Shown here piece by piece: positions 27,903 through 36,259 of a stretch of 64,000 bases of DNA. The position numbers and the translations under genes were made by a program. The notes beneath the pieces were generated by a model. That model ran no database searches. It saw only the letters and a list, made by a program, of their open reading frames with translations, and had not been told where the DNA came from. Position 1 is the first letter of the stretch, and every line of letters begins with the position of its first letter. This DNA is from Plantibacter sp. VKM Ac-2880 (GTDB lineage: Bacteria > Actinomycetota > Actinomycetes > Actinomycetales > Microbacteriaceae), in assembly GCF_015351235.1 (NCBI RefSeq), contig NZ_JADKSJ010000001.1, forward strand, positions 2,001,668 through 2,065,667, written 5' to 3'.

Positions 27903-28708
27903 ACGGCGACGGCGGCGCGGATGGCCGGGTGGTGCTGGTAGTCGACGATCTCGAGGTCGTCGTACTCGACGTCGAAGATGCTCTCGCGCTTGTTCTTGAT
28001 GTGCAGCTGCGGGGAGGGGAACGGTGCGCGCGTGAGCTGCTCCGTCACCTGCTCGATGTGGTTGTCGTAGATGTGGCAGTCGCCACCCGTCCACACGAAG
28101 TCGCCGACCTCGAGGCCGACCTGCTCCGCGACGAGGTGGGTCAGGAGGGCGTAGCTGGCGATGTTGAAGGGGACGCCGAGGAAGAGGTCGGCGCTGCGCT
28201 GGTAGAGCTGGCAGGAGAGTTTGCCGTCGGCCACGTAGAACTGGAAGAACGCGTGGCACGGCGCGAGCGCCATGTTGGGGATGTCGGCGACGTTCCAGGC
28301 GGAGACGATGATGCGGCGCGAGTTCGGGTCGGTGCGCAGTTGCTCGATGACCTGCGAGATCTGGTCGATGTGCGACCCGTCGGGCGTCGGCCAGGAGCGC
28401 CACTGGACCCCGTAGACGGGACCGAGCTCGCCGTCGGCGTCTGCCCATTCGTCCCAGATGGACACCCCGTGCTCCTGCAGCCACCGGACGTTGCCGTCGC
28501 CACGGAGGAACCAGAGGAGTTCGTAGGCGATGGACTTCCAGTGGACCCGCTTGGTGGTGATGAGTGGAAAGCCCTCGGAGAGGTCGAACCGGAGCTGGCG
28601 GCCGAAGACGCTGCGGGTTCCGGTTCCGGTGCGGTCGCCTTTGACGGCGCCGTGCTCGAGCGTGTCGCGCAGGAGGTCTTCGTATGGGGTGGGGATCGTC
28701 GTGTCCAT
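27899..28708 (-). CDS. thyA: Thymidylate synthase
   Basis: This enzyme makes dTMP from dUMP using methylenetetrahydrofolate. The 269-residue protein has the nucleophile Cys151 in [12 protein letters not shown], the phosphate-binding arginine region [10 protein letters not shown], and the conserved [18 protein letters not shown] 28708 gives the E. coli-like N-terminus; the open frame continues upstream without similarity. ATCGTA at 28716-28721 (TACGAT on the coding strand) is seven bases before the start, another leaderless candidate. Confidence 0.95.
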   Translation of the reverse strand: MDTTIPTPYEDLLRDTLEHGAVKGDRTGTGTRSVFGRQLRFDLSEGFPLITTKRVHWKSIAYELLWFLRGDGNVRWLQEHGVSIWDEWADADGELGPVYGVQWRSWPTPDGSHIDQISQVIEQLRTDPNSRRIIVSAWNVADIPNMALAPCHAFFQFYVADGKLSCQLYQRSADLFLGVPFNIASYALLTHLVAEQVGLEVGDFVWTGGDCHIYDNHIEQVTEQLTRAPFPSPQLHIKNKRESIFDVEYDDLEIVDYQHHPAIRAAVAV

Positions 28709-28820
28709 CCCCTCGATCGTACGGCCAGCCGCCGTCACCGCGCTCGACTCTTCGTCCAGTGTCGGGGGACGTTTGACCAGGCGCCCGGCGATCGGCCTGA
28801 TCCCGGCGTTATCCATGTGG

Positions 28821-28893
28821 TGGGCCCTGCCGGGATCGAACCGACGACATCCACGGTGTAAACGTGGCGCTCTACCAGCTGAGCTAAAGGCCC
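28821..28893 (-). tRNA. tRNA-Val (anticodon TAC)
   Basis: Read on the minus strand, acceptor arms GGGCCTT and AGGGCCC pair (one G-T), the anticodon stem CCACG/CGTGG encloses TTTACAC with TAC, and the T-loop is TTCGATC. The 73-base cloverleaf is complete without an encoded CCA. Confidence 0.95.
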
Positions 28894-29235
28894 GCGTTCG
28901 GATGGGAATACCCGAAGCGACGCATTGAGTCTACCCGGAGTCGCCGTCGGGATCAGAACGCTCGTCAACCCCTCCAGGACGCGCGACTTGAGTTCGCTCG
29001 CACAGTACATGGGGCACGATTCGGAGCGCTCACAGCTCACACGGAGGTCGGCCCGCGCATCGACACGCAACCACTCCAGGCACTCGACCAAACCTCGGTG
29101 TGCGGACTCCGGCTCATTGGGGAGTCGACACGGTCACTCGGCACACCTCGTCGAGCGCACCGAAGTGATCGCCTTCTGCATCCGCGTCATGGCGTGGGAG
29201 CGACGGGTAGGCTCGAGGAGCGAGAGGAGCCAGCC
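28894..29235. other. Gene-free stretch upstream of the hypothetical gene at 29236
   Basis: I see no convincing gene here: open frames on both strands lack recognisable domains and proper starts. A -10-like TAGGCT near 29210 could serve the downstream gene. The stretch lies between the tRNA-Val gene and the first accessory gene and may mark the border of the conserved core. Confidence 0.4.
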
Positions 29236-30030
29236 GTGACGATCTCCATCGAGATGCAACGCAATAAATGGTTCGGCCCAGTGTCGAGCGCGACGGCTGC
29301 GGATCGCGCAGCAGCACTGCGTGCCGCGCGGACGCCGGACGAGTATCTTCTCGCAGCGCTCGACTCCTTCAGGGTCGGTGATCTCGATCCGAAGAGCATC
29401 CTCATCGATCTCCTCAATACGGTGCGCCACCAGCCATTCACGGACTTCGCTGTCCGAGTGTTCGCGTCGGTTGCGACACACGACGACCTGGCCGACCTCG
29501 AGACGATGGCATTCCTGACGAAGGCCGCTCCGTCCACGGTCGTCACCTTCGCGCACAGCACCACGTCGATGATGTCCATCGAGGCTGTGGCTCCGATGCT
29601 CGCTCTGCTCGAGGACTGGAACGAAGACCCGGAGATCTCCGAGGCGCTGCTCCAAGCCATCGCCAGTCTGGTGCCCTTCCAGGCGGAACTCGGCGATTCT
29701 CCGTCCCCCGACGAACTCGCCAAGCACGTCGGCCGCGCCATCCAATCGACTGATCGGAGTGCATATGTCCTCTACGGTCAGCCCGCTCACCCCGCGCTGT
29801 TGGCACTGAGACTCGTCGAACACGCCTCGATCACTGCGGCTTCCGGGGAACAGCTAGGGATCATCGTTCCGGGGAGCCTTCTGTCGATCTGGTCCGGTGT
29901 CGACTGTCCCGTCGACTACGACACGCAGATGAACGGCGACCGGCTCGACGCTGTGCACGCTTACGTCGACGCACTCAGTTGCCAGGACTGGGTCCGCGGG
30001 GCGAAGTATTTCTACGGCCACCGACTCTGA
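29236..30030 (+). CDS. Hypothetical alpha-helical protein, possibly Imm47-like immunity protein
   Basis: This 264-residue protein has no signal peptide or membrane segment and appears mainly alpha-helical. It starts RNKWFGPVSSATAADRAAALR and ends SCQDWVRGAKYFYGHRL. The pattern of a WFG motif near the start and a closing GAKYFYG is reminiscent of the Imm47 family of polymorphic-toxin immunity proteins, but I hold this weakly. GTG 29236 has GAGGAG upstream. No toxin gene is adjacent. It borders the conserved block and the accessory methionine operon. Confidence 0.5.
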   Translation: MTISIEMQRNKWFGPVSSATAADRAAALRAARTPDEYLLAALDSFRVGDLDPKSILIDLLNTVRHQPFTDFAVRVFASVATHDDLADLETMAFLTKAAPSTVVTFAHSTTSMMSIEAVAPMLALLEDWNEDPEISEALLQAIASLVPFQAELGDSPSPDELAKHVGRAIQSTDRSAYVLYGQPAHPALLALRLVEHASITAASGEQLGIIVPGSLLSIWSGVDCPVDYDTQMNGDRLDAVHAYVDALSCQDWVRGAKYFYGHRL

Positions 30031-30141
30031 GTCGGAGCGACCGCGCAGTGTTCCGGTGGTTCGTGCTGGTGACGCGATGGAGCCGCTGCGCCGAGCAGAT
30101 GGTCGATGCGACCGTCGGCCGCCAGGTGGACTGCCGCATGG

Positions 30142-31203
30142 TCAGGGCGTCGAGACGGCGAGCTCCTCGCGGACGATGGATGTCCCCGCACTCAGTGCAC
30201 TCAGCTTCTTCCAGGCGAGGTCTCGGGGCAGTGGCGCCATGCCGCAGTTCGTGCTCGGGAGGAGCAGGTCCGCGTCGACGAACCGGAGGGCGCGTCGCAG
30301 GGTGTCGGCGACCTCCTCGGGCGTCTCGACCGTCTCGCTCGCCACGTCGATGGCTCCGAGCATGACCTTCTTCCCGCGGACGAGCTCGATGAGTTCCATC
30401 GGGACGCGGGAGTGGTGGCATTCCAGCGAGACGATGTCGAGCGAGGACCGCTGGAGGAGCGGGAACGACTTCTCGTACTGCCGCCACTCCGACCCGAGGG
30501 TCGCCTTCCAGTCAGTGTTCGCCTGGATGCCGTAGCCGTAGCAGATGTGCACGGCGGTCTCCACTCGGAGTCCTTCCGCCGCCCGCTCCAGAGCGGCCAC
30601 TCCCCAGTCCTGCACCTCGTCGAAGAAGACGGTGAAGGCGGGCTCGTCGAACTGGATGATGTCGACTCCCGCAGCCTGAAGAGCTCTCGCCTCCTCGTTG
30701 AGGATCGTCGCGAACTCCCAGGCCAGCTGCTCCCGGCTCCCGTAGTGATGGTCGGAGAGGGTGTCGATCATCGTCATCGGGCCGGGCAACGCCCACTTGA
30801 TCGGCTGATCGGTCTGCTCACGCAGGAACCGGGCGTCGTCTGCGAACACCGGCTTCTCGAGGCCCACGGCACCGACGACGGTCGGCACGCTCGCGTCGTA
30901 CCTGTCGCGGATGCGCACGGTCTCGCGCCGCTCGAAGTCGACGCCCGTGAGGTGCTCGATGAACGTCGTGACGAAGTGCTGGCGGGTCTGCTCCCCGTCG
31001 CTGACGATGTCCATGCCTCGGTGGAGCTGCTCGTGGACAGCAGCGCGGAGGGCGTCCTGCTTCCCCTCGACCAGGGCGTCGCCGGTCAGCCTCCACGGCG
31101 ACCACAGGGTCTCGGGCTGTGCAAGCCAGGACGGCTTCGGCAGGCTGCCGACGATCGAGGTGGGCAGGAGCGGGAGGGCCGTCGAGGATCCGCGGGCGGT
31201 CAT
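30142..31203 (-). CDS. mesD: Core methionine synthase, MesD-type (folate-independent)
   Basis: This 353-residue protein corresponds only to the catalytic barrel of cobalamin-independent methionine synthase and lacks the N-terminal folate-binding half of MetE. Zinc ligands are visible as His219 and Cys221 in VHICYGYG and Cys320 in PSTNCGMAPL. The homocysteine-binding DEPAF lies at 186-190. Its gene overlaps a DUF1852 gene by four bases. That pairing defines the MesD/MesX class of folate-independent methionine synthases, which in characterised bacteria needs oxygen and an unidentified methyl donor. It is the last gene of a metY-headed operon. Confidence 0.82.
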   Translation of the reverse strand: MTARGSSTALPLLPTSIVGSLPKPSWLAQPETLWSPWRLTGDALVEGKQDALRAAVHEQLHRGMDIVSDGEQTRQHFVTTFIEHLTGVDFERRETVRIRDRYDASVPTVVGAVGLEKPVFADDARFLREQTDQPIKWALPGPMTMIDTLSDHHYGSREQLAWEFATILNEEARALQAAGVDIIQFDEPAFTVFFDEVQDWGVAALERAAEGLRVETAVHICYGYGIQANTDWKATLGSEWRQYEKSFPLLQRSSLDIVSLECHHSRVPMELIELVRGKKVMLGAIDVASETVETPEEVADTLRRALRFVDADLLLPSTNCGMAPLPRDLAWKKLSALSAGTSIVREELAVSTP

Positions 31204-32192
31204 CGGACCGCCTCCGTGTGCCCGGCGGCCCACTGCCGCAGCCGTTCCCCGTGAGGCTTCATCAGGTACTCGTCCGCGAACTTCCCCTGCTCGACCGCGA
31301 GCCGGCCTCGCTCCTCTCGGTCGTAGGCCACCGCTGGCCGCGCGTAGTCCTGCTCCTCCAGGTTCGGCCGGTAGACGTCGGCGGCGGCCGAGCGCGCACC
31401 GTAGATCTCGGGCCGGTAGATCTTCTGGAACGTCTCCATGGTGCTGATGGTGGCGATGAGCTGGAGGTCCGAGTAGTCCTCGAGCAGGTCGCCGCCCGAG
31501 TAGAACGCGAGCGGCGCCGCGCTGCCGGGCGGCATGCAGAAACGGGCCCGCAGGCCCATCTGCGCGAAGTACCGGTCGGTCAGCGAGAGCTCGTCCTGTC
31601 GGTACTCGACGCCGAGGATCGGATGGCGGCTCCCGGTGCGCCGGTACGTCCTGCTCGTCGAGACGCTGATGCAGATGACGGGCGGCGTCGGTGCGAGCTC
31701 CGCGTACTGCGCGGAGGCGAGGAAGTGCTTGAAGAGCGCGCCGTGCAGGACGCCGAAGTCGTCAGGGACGGTGAATTCCGTCTGCGAGGCGTTGACCGCC
31801 GGCAGCCGCACGCTGAAGTCGTGGTCGCGGAGGTAGGACGAGAAGTTGTTCCCCAGGGTTCCGGGCTGACATCGACCGGTGCGGCCGTCGACGATCCTCG
31901 TGCGCAGGATCTCGAGGAGCGGGAACTCTTGGTCCCTGTCGTCCGCGGTGAGGTGCAGGCCCACGGAGACGATGTCGAGTCCGACGGAGTAGCGGCCCCG
32001 GCTCGGATCGTCGCCGGGCACGAGGTCGTTGAACCGGTCGTCGATCATCGCCAGCGCCGTGCGAAGGTTCTCCTTGCGGCGCTCACCCCGGGCCAGATTG
32101 GCGAAGTTGGTGGTGATCCGGGAGCTTTCCGCCGGCGAGTAGTCCTCGTCGAAGGACGTGATGGTCGTACTGAAGGTGAACTCGTTCGTCAT
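31200..32192 (-). CDS. mesX: DUF1852 protein, MesX partner of MesD
   Basis: This 330-residue protein matches DUF1852, the family named MesX because it is required with MesD for methionine synthesis. Markers are FTFSTTITSFDEDYSPAESSR, its core DEDYSPAESSRITTNFANLA, and GALFKHFLASAQYAELAPTPPVICISVSTS near the middle (core LASAQYAELAPTPP). ATG 32192 begins the conserved region. The ATG of mesD overlaps its stop, while a 60-base gap separates it from the flavin monooxygenase gene upstream. A role in supplying or activating the methyl group is likely, but the chemistry is not established. Confidence 0.82.
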   Translation of the reverse strand: MTNEFTFSTTITSFDEDYSPAESSRITTNFANLARGERRKENLRTALAMIDDRFNDLVPGDDPSRGRYSVGLDIVSVGLHLTADDRDQEFPLLEILRTRIVDGRTGRCQPGTLGNNFSSYLRDHDFSVRLPAVNASQTEFTVPDDFGVLHGALFKHFLASAQYAELAPTPPVICISVSTSRTYRRTGSRHPILGVEYRQDELSLTDRYFAQMGLRARFCMPPGSAAPLAFYSGGDLLEDYSDLQLIATISTMETFQKIYRPEIYGARSAAADVYRPNLEEQDYARPAVAYDREERGRLAVEQGKFADEYLMKPHGERLRQWAAGHTEAVR

Positions 32193-32252
32193 GATCGGCC
32201 GTTCGATAGGAGAGACAGAGCGGGGTTCGACTGGCTGGATGTGCGGGTGCAC

Positions 32253-33563
32253 CTACGTTCCGAACAAGTTCGCGCGCGTCCCGCCGGACGCAAGCTCGTC
32301 GCGGAGCACCCCGCGCCGCCTCAGGACGGGGACGAGGTCGTCGAGCATCCGATGCAGGGTGACCGGGTGCAGGTCCCCTGAGAAGAGGAGGCCGTCGTTG
32401 CCGCCGTCGTCGCCGAGCTCCTCGACGAAGTCGGCGAACTGCTCCGCGGTGCCCACGAAGCCGGCGCGGTCGGCGACAAGGCCTTTGCGCGCCTTCCGGG
32501 TGAGCAGCTCACGCAGCGGTGCGTCCGCGGTGTCGCCGTACAGGCCAGCGATCGTGCCGTGCGAGACATGCTCGCCGAAGACCGACCGCTCGACAGGGCG
32601 ATCCAGATCCAGGCCCGTCAGATCGGTCTCCAGGTCGCTGGACCAGCCGAGCGCGATCTGCCGCAGTGTGCTCTCCTCGGGGTGCCGCGACGCCTCGACG
32701 ACGCGCACCGCTTCCTCGGGGCTCGCGACGATCTCGGGCTTCAGGACGAAGAGGATCCGCAGGTCGTCGGCGGTCCTGCCCTGCAGCTGGGCCGCGGCGA
32801 GGACTCTCGCCCGATAGGCGCGGACCGCCTGCGCCTCCAGCGGGGCGAGCGCGAGCTGCACGTCCGATTGCGTGCCGGCGAAGGCCAGACCTCGGGGGGA
32901 ACCGCCGGGTGAGACGACGATCGGGTCGCCGTTCGCGAACGGGGCGGCGTTCAGCGGGCCGTCCACGCGGAAATGCTCACCGCGATGCTGGAACGCGTCG
33001 ATGCGCGCCCCGTCGGCGTATCGACCCGATCCGGTGTCGGCGACCAATGCACCCTCGCCCCAGCTGTGCCAGAGCTTGCGGACGATCGCCATCCACTCGT
33101 CGGCCCGGTCGTAGGCCGCGTCGTGCGACAGCGGTTCCAATCCGACATGGCGGGCGCTGCCCACGTCGGTGACGAGGTTGATCCCGAAACGGTCTGAGCT
33201 GAGGTGCTGCAGCGTCGCGGCCTGCCGCGCGGCTAGGTACGGCGGCGTGATCCCGGCGTTGATCGTCGGCGCCAACCCGATCCGAGTGGTCGCGGCGAAC
33301 AAGTAGGGCGCCAGGAGGAGCGGGTCGTGTTTGGGTCCGCCGTACGCTCCCCGCACCCGCAGGTCGAGCGTGTCCGGGGAGCCGAGCGAGACGGCGTCCT
33401 CCATCACGATCAGCTCGAAGCCGGCCTGCTCCAACTCGCGGGCCGACTGCTGGTAGAGCTCCGGCTTGGTCCAGTCGTGGTTCCACTCCTGGTACGGATG
33501 CCCCCAGCCCTGCGGCCCGAATCCGCGGGAGAAGAACCAGCCGAAGTGCTGACGACGCGTCAC
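32253..33563 (-). CDS. Flavin-dependent monooxygenase, NtaA/SnaA/DszA (LLM) family
   Basis: This 436-residue luciferase-like barrel protein uses reduced FMN and oxygen. It starts HFGWFFSRGFGPQGWGHPYQ and carries family motifs such as GINLVTDVGSARHVGL near 130 and VVSPGGSPRGLAFAGTQSD near 220. Relatives split C-N or C-S bonds, for example nitrilotriacetate, dibenzothiophene sulfone and dimethyl sulfide monooxygenases. Its GTG overlaps the metY stop by four bases. No flavin reductase gene is adjacent, so reduced FMN must come from elsewhere. An organosulfur substrate is inferred from the operon. Confidence 0.82.
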   Translation of the reverse strand: MTRRQHFGWFFSRGFGPQGWGHPYQEWNHDWTKPELYQQSARELEQAGFELIVMEDAVSLGSPDTLDLRVRGAYGGPKHDPLLLAPYLFAATTRIGLAPTINAGITPPYLAARQAATLQHLSSDRFGINLVTDVGSARHVGLEPLSHDAAYDRADEWMAIVRKLWHSWGEGALVADTGSGRYADGARIDAFQHRGEHFRVDGPLNAAPFANGDPIVVSPGGSPRGLAFAGTQSDVQLALAPLEAQAVRAYRARVLAAAQLQGRTADDLRILFVLKPEIVASPEEAVRVVEASRHPEESTLRQIALGWSSDLETDLTGLDLDRPVERSVFGEHVSHGTIAGLYGDTADAPLRELLTRKARKGLVADRAGFVGTAEQFADFVEELGDDGGNDGLLFSGDLHPVTLHRMLDDLVPVLRRRGVLRDELASGGTRANLFGT

Positions 33564-34930
33564 GCTCGCGCCTTTTCGGTCAGGGCGCGCACGGCAGCCA
33601 GCCCGCGGTCCAGATCCCGAAGGAGGTCGTCGACGTCCTCGATGCCGATCGACAGCCGGAGAAGACCCGGATGGATGCCGGCGGCGGCCCGTTCGGCCGG
33701 AGTGCGCCCGGCGTGCGTGGTCGACGCCGGGTGCAGCACCAGGGAGCGCACGTCGCCGAGGTGGGTCATGTGGCTGAAGAGCTCGACGGCGTCGGTGAAG
33801 GCGGCCGCGCCTGCTTCGCCTCCGGCCACGGTGAACGAGAAGACCGAGCCCTGACCGCGGGGGAGCAGCCGCTGCGCGAGCGCGAACGACGGGCTCGACT
33901 CCAGACCGGAGTAGTCCACCGAGACGACCTCGGACTGTCGTTCGAGGAAGCGGGCGACGGCGAGGGCGTTGCTCGAGTGCCGCTCCACCCGAAGCGACAG
34001 CGTCTCGATGCCCTGCCGAAGGAGGAACGAGTTCAGCGGCGACGGCGTCGGGCCCAGGCGCGACACCACGATGTCGCGGGTGTAGGAGACGAACGCGCTC
34101 CTGCCCCGCTGCTCGGCCCAGCTGTGCCCGTCGAACGCGCGCTCCGCCTGGTTCAGGTGCGGGAAGAGCGCGGGTCGCGCGCCCCAGTCGAAGGTGCCGG
34201 CATCGACGATCACGCCGCCGAGGGCGGCACCGTGCCCGGCCAGGAACTTGCTGGTCGAGTGGACGACCACGTCGGCCCCGTGCTCGATCGGCCGCAGGAG
34301 GTACGGGGTGGCGAGCGTGTTGTCGACGACGAACGGGAGCCCGTGCCGGTGGGCGATCGCCGCCAGCGCAGGCACATCGAGCAGGTCGTTCTTGGGATTC
34401 GGGATGGGCTCACCGAAGAGCACGCGGGTGTCGGGTCCGATCCGGCGCTCCCACTCCTCGAGATCGCCGGCGTCGTCGACGAAGTCCACACCGATCCCGA
34501 GCCGTCCGAAGTTCTGTACCAGCAGCCCGCGATTGCCCTCGTACAGCCGACGCGACGAGAGCACCCGGTCGCCGGCCTGCACGATCCCCAAGAGCGCGGA
34601 GGCGGTAGCTGCCTGCCCACTCGCCACCAGGATCGCCTCAGCCCCGCCCTCGAGGTCGGCGATCCGCCGCTCGACCTCCTCGGTGGTCGGGTTGCCGTTG
34701 CGGGTGTACACGTACCCCTCGTCCTCGCCGGCGAACCGCTCCCGTGCATGCTCGAAACTGTCGAACACGAAGCCGGCGCTGAGGTGGACAGGAGTGACCC
34801 GCGCCCCGTGCGCACCGTCGGGCACGGCACCCGCGTGCACCTGACGGGTCGTGAAGCCAGCAGCCGCGGAGGACTGCAGTGCGGGCGCCGATCGCGAGAT
34901 CGTGGCGGCTGCCGGGGCGGTGATGGTCAC
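33560..34930 (-). CDS. metY: O-acetylhomoserine sulfhydrylase
   Basis: This PLP enzyme makes homocysteine from O-acetylhomoserine and sulfide, and can make methionine from methanethiol. The 456-residue protein has the cofactor lysine Lys228 in VVVHSTSKFLAGHG, the YTRNGNPTTEEVERR motif, and VVDNTLATPYLLRPIEHGAD. GTG 34930 is chosen because AGGAGC lies seven bases upstream; an ATG 75 bases further up is less likely. It is the first gene of the operon with the monooxygenase, mesX and mesD, giving both halves of methionine formation. Confidence 0.88.
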   Translation of the reverse strand: MTITAPAAATISRSAPALQSSAAAGFTTRQVHAGAVPDGAHGARVTPVHLSAGFVFDSFEHARERFAGEDEGYVYTRNGNPTTEEVERRIADLEGGAEAILVASGQAATASALLGIVQAGDRVLSSRRLYEGNRGLLVQNFGRLGIGVDFVDDAGDLEEWERRIGPDTRVLFGEPIPNPKNDLLDVPALAAIAHRHGLPFVVDNTLATPYLLRPIEHGADVVVHSTSKFLAGHGAALGGVIVDAGTFDWGARPALFPHLNQAERAFDGHSWAEQRGRSAFVSYTRDIVVSRLGPTPSPLNSFLLRQGIETLSLRVERHSSNALAVARFLERQSEVVSVDYSGLESSPSFALAQRLLPRGQGSVFSFTVAGGEAGAAAFTDAVELFSHMTHLGDVRSLVLHPASTTHAGRTPAERAAAGIHPGLLRLSIGIEDVDDLLRDLDRGLAAVRALTEKARA

Positions 34931-35110
34931 GGGATGCTCCTGTCCGGGCGCCTGGGAGGCTGATTCCGTGAGCCTGGCAGGTTGCGGAGGGTACGCGCCA
35001 GACATGACGGACTATGACCGCGGGCGTGTGCGGTGCATGCGTGCCCACTGGTCCACGGTGTTGCCGTGAGCCTGGTGGGGTAGGTCATCCCTCGACACCT
35101 GTTAGCGTCT
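34931..35110 (-). promoter_or_regulatory. Leader region of the metY operon
   Basis: The region holds two copies of CCGTGAGCCTGG (34966-34977 and 35064-35075 on the plus strand), a small hairpin CACGG-TGTTG-CCGTG near 35056-35069, and a possible 14-codon minus-strand peptide at 35012-35056. No known SAM riboswitch pattern could be fitted. Control by methionine or sulfur state is likely, but unproven. Confidence 0.35.
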
Positions 35111-35128
35111 GGGTGTGGTGGGGGCCCG

Positions 35129-35752
35129 ATGAAACGAAGACGACTTGGCGTGGTGTTGAGCGCCGCAACGTTGCTCCTCGCGGGGTGCGCGCACGCTCCG
35201 GATCCCGACCCGGGGTGGCGCGCGCAGGCAGACGCAGCCCGAGACGCTGCGCTGGGCGCGTTGTCTGACTACGAGCTCACCGGAGACACCGGCTACGAGG
35301 TCATGGGCGACCGACTGCTGGACCGATGCGGAACCCTGACCTCAGATCAAGGAGGATTCCGAGACCGTCACGTGGAAGGGCACGCCTGCACGGCTGTGCG
35401 CACGGTTGTCCTCACGGTGCCGAAGCGCGCCGACGAGGATGACACGGCCGAGCACCTGCTTCAGATGCTCGATGCGGCAGGGCTGCATGACGATGTCGAC
35501 GATGCTGATCGACCTGGCACATACATCGAGCACTATTTCTACGCGGGCCACGGGCATCAGGTCCACGTTCGGGGAATCGTCGAGACGGACGCTGAGGAAC
35601 AGCGCATCGACCTGTTCGACGACGAATACCCCTGGCTGTATCGCCCCGTCGTCATCAGCGAAACCGGCGGCTGGCTCGACGGTTCACCGGTGCGCGGGAC
35701 CGCGATCATCATCGCGATCAGCATCACCTACTTCGACAACGTCGGCGTCTGA
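35129..35752 (+). CDS. Putative lipoprotein of unknown function
   Basis: This 207-residue protein has a clear lipoprotein signal: positively charged MKRRR, a hydrophobic stretch and the lipobox LLLAGC with Cys18 as the lipidated residue. The mature part is acidic and begins AHAPDPDPGWRAQADAARDA, a helical segment. I do not recognise a family; the ending VRGTAIIIAISITYFD suggests a beta sheet. It is expected on the outer face of the membrane. It is divergent from the metY operon and monocistronic. Confidence 0.7.
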   Translation: MKRRRLGVVLSAATLLLAGCAHAPDPDPGWRAQADAARDAALGALSDYELTGDTGYEVMGDRLLDRCGTLTSDQGGFRDRHVEGHACTAVRTVVLTVPKRADEDDTAEHLLQMLDAAGLHDDVDDADRPGTYIEHYFYAGHGHQVHVRGIVETDAEEQRIDLFDDEYPWLYRPVVISETGGWLDGSPVRGTAIIIAISITYFDNVGV

Positions 35753-36177
35753 GCGAAAGGACCCGACGATCGAGCCCATGGCAGTGGTACCGCCCGCTTC
35801 GCCTCGAGAGCCTGCGACGCCAGGCCCAGGCGGAGCCGCCGCGTTGTCCACCGTCGTCATCGCCGGCCCTTGGTTCCCGCTCGTGGGCTCCGTTCTCCGC
35901 TGGCTCAACTGTCGCGTCCTGCAATGAGATGCCGAGCGGCTGCACGCTCTCGTGCTGGCTTCCCTGTCACGGTATGCGTCACGTCGTGTCGTGGCAGTGG
36001 CGTGTCATGTCGCAGGACATCGGTGGCGAATCTGCATCAGGACATCGGTGACAGCCAGGGTCATTCTGGTGGTGACACTCCGGTTGGGTAGGAGGCGCTG
36101 CGTGCGGTTTTGTCGCGGCGGCTGGCTTCGGCGCAGATTTCGTGGCGAGCGCGTGCTGCAGCACGCCGTCCCGCTCA
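35753..36177. other. Gene-free stretch with repeats, left border of the copper cassette
   Basis: No gene with a plausible start and domain is visible on either strand. The stretch contains an exact 13-base direct repeat (36013-36025 and 36038-36050) next to an ATGTC-GCAG-GACAT inverted repeat. The pattern resembles ends of IS481-type insertion sequences. It may be a decayed insertion site bordering the copper genes. Confidence 0.4.
36013..36050. repeat. Direct repeat CAGGACATCGGTG, two copies
   Basis: The 13-mer occurs at 36013-36025 and 36038-36050, with a 25-base period. The first copy overlaps a small inverted repeat. It may be a remnant of an insertion sequence end; no transposase gene is near. 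Confidence 0.55.
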
Positions 36178-36205
36178 TTGACGGAATACCGGCGGGGGGT
36201 ATGAT
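36178..36205 (+). promoter_or_regulatory. Promoter of the copper operon
   Basis: A near-consensus TTGACG at 36178-36183 and TATGAT at 36200-36205 are separated by 16 bases. The spacer and -10 overlap an ATACC-N7-GGTAT inverted repeat (36186-36202), so a repressor bound there would block RNA polymerase. Confidence 0.75.
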
Positions 36206-36218
36206 GTTCCCCTGAGAG

Positions 36219-36233
36219 TACCCCTATGGGGTA
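36219..36233. promoter_or_regulatory. CsoR-type operator
   Basis: TACCCC-TAT-GGGGTA is a perfect inverted repeat just downstream of the copper promoter -10. It matches the G/C-tract palindromes bounded by TA that CsoR tetramers recognise. The csoR gene at the end of the same cassette is the likely source of the repressor, with Cu(I) as inducer. Confidence 0.75.
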
Positions 36234-36259
36234 TCTGGATTGAGTGAAGGAGAACAGTT

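Noticed and set aside
28821-29235. Possible integration site at tRNA-Val
   Set aside because: No direct copy of the tRNA 3' end was found and no integrase gene is present. The accessory genes lie on the 5' side of the tRNA, not on its 3' side.
34931-35110. SAM or SAH riboswitch ahead of metY
   Set aside because: Short CAGGCTC and GGCAAC motifs are suggestive, but I could not build the required stems and pseudoknot, so no riboswitch is claimed.
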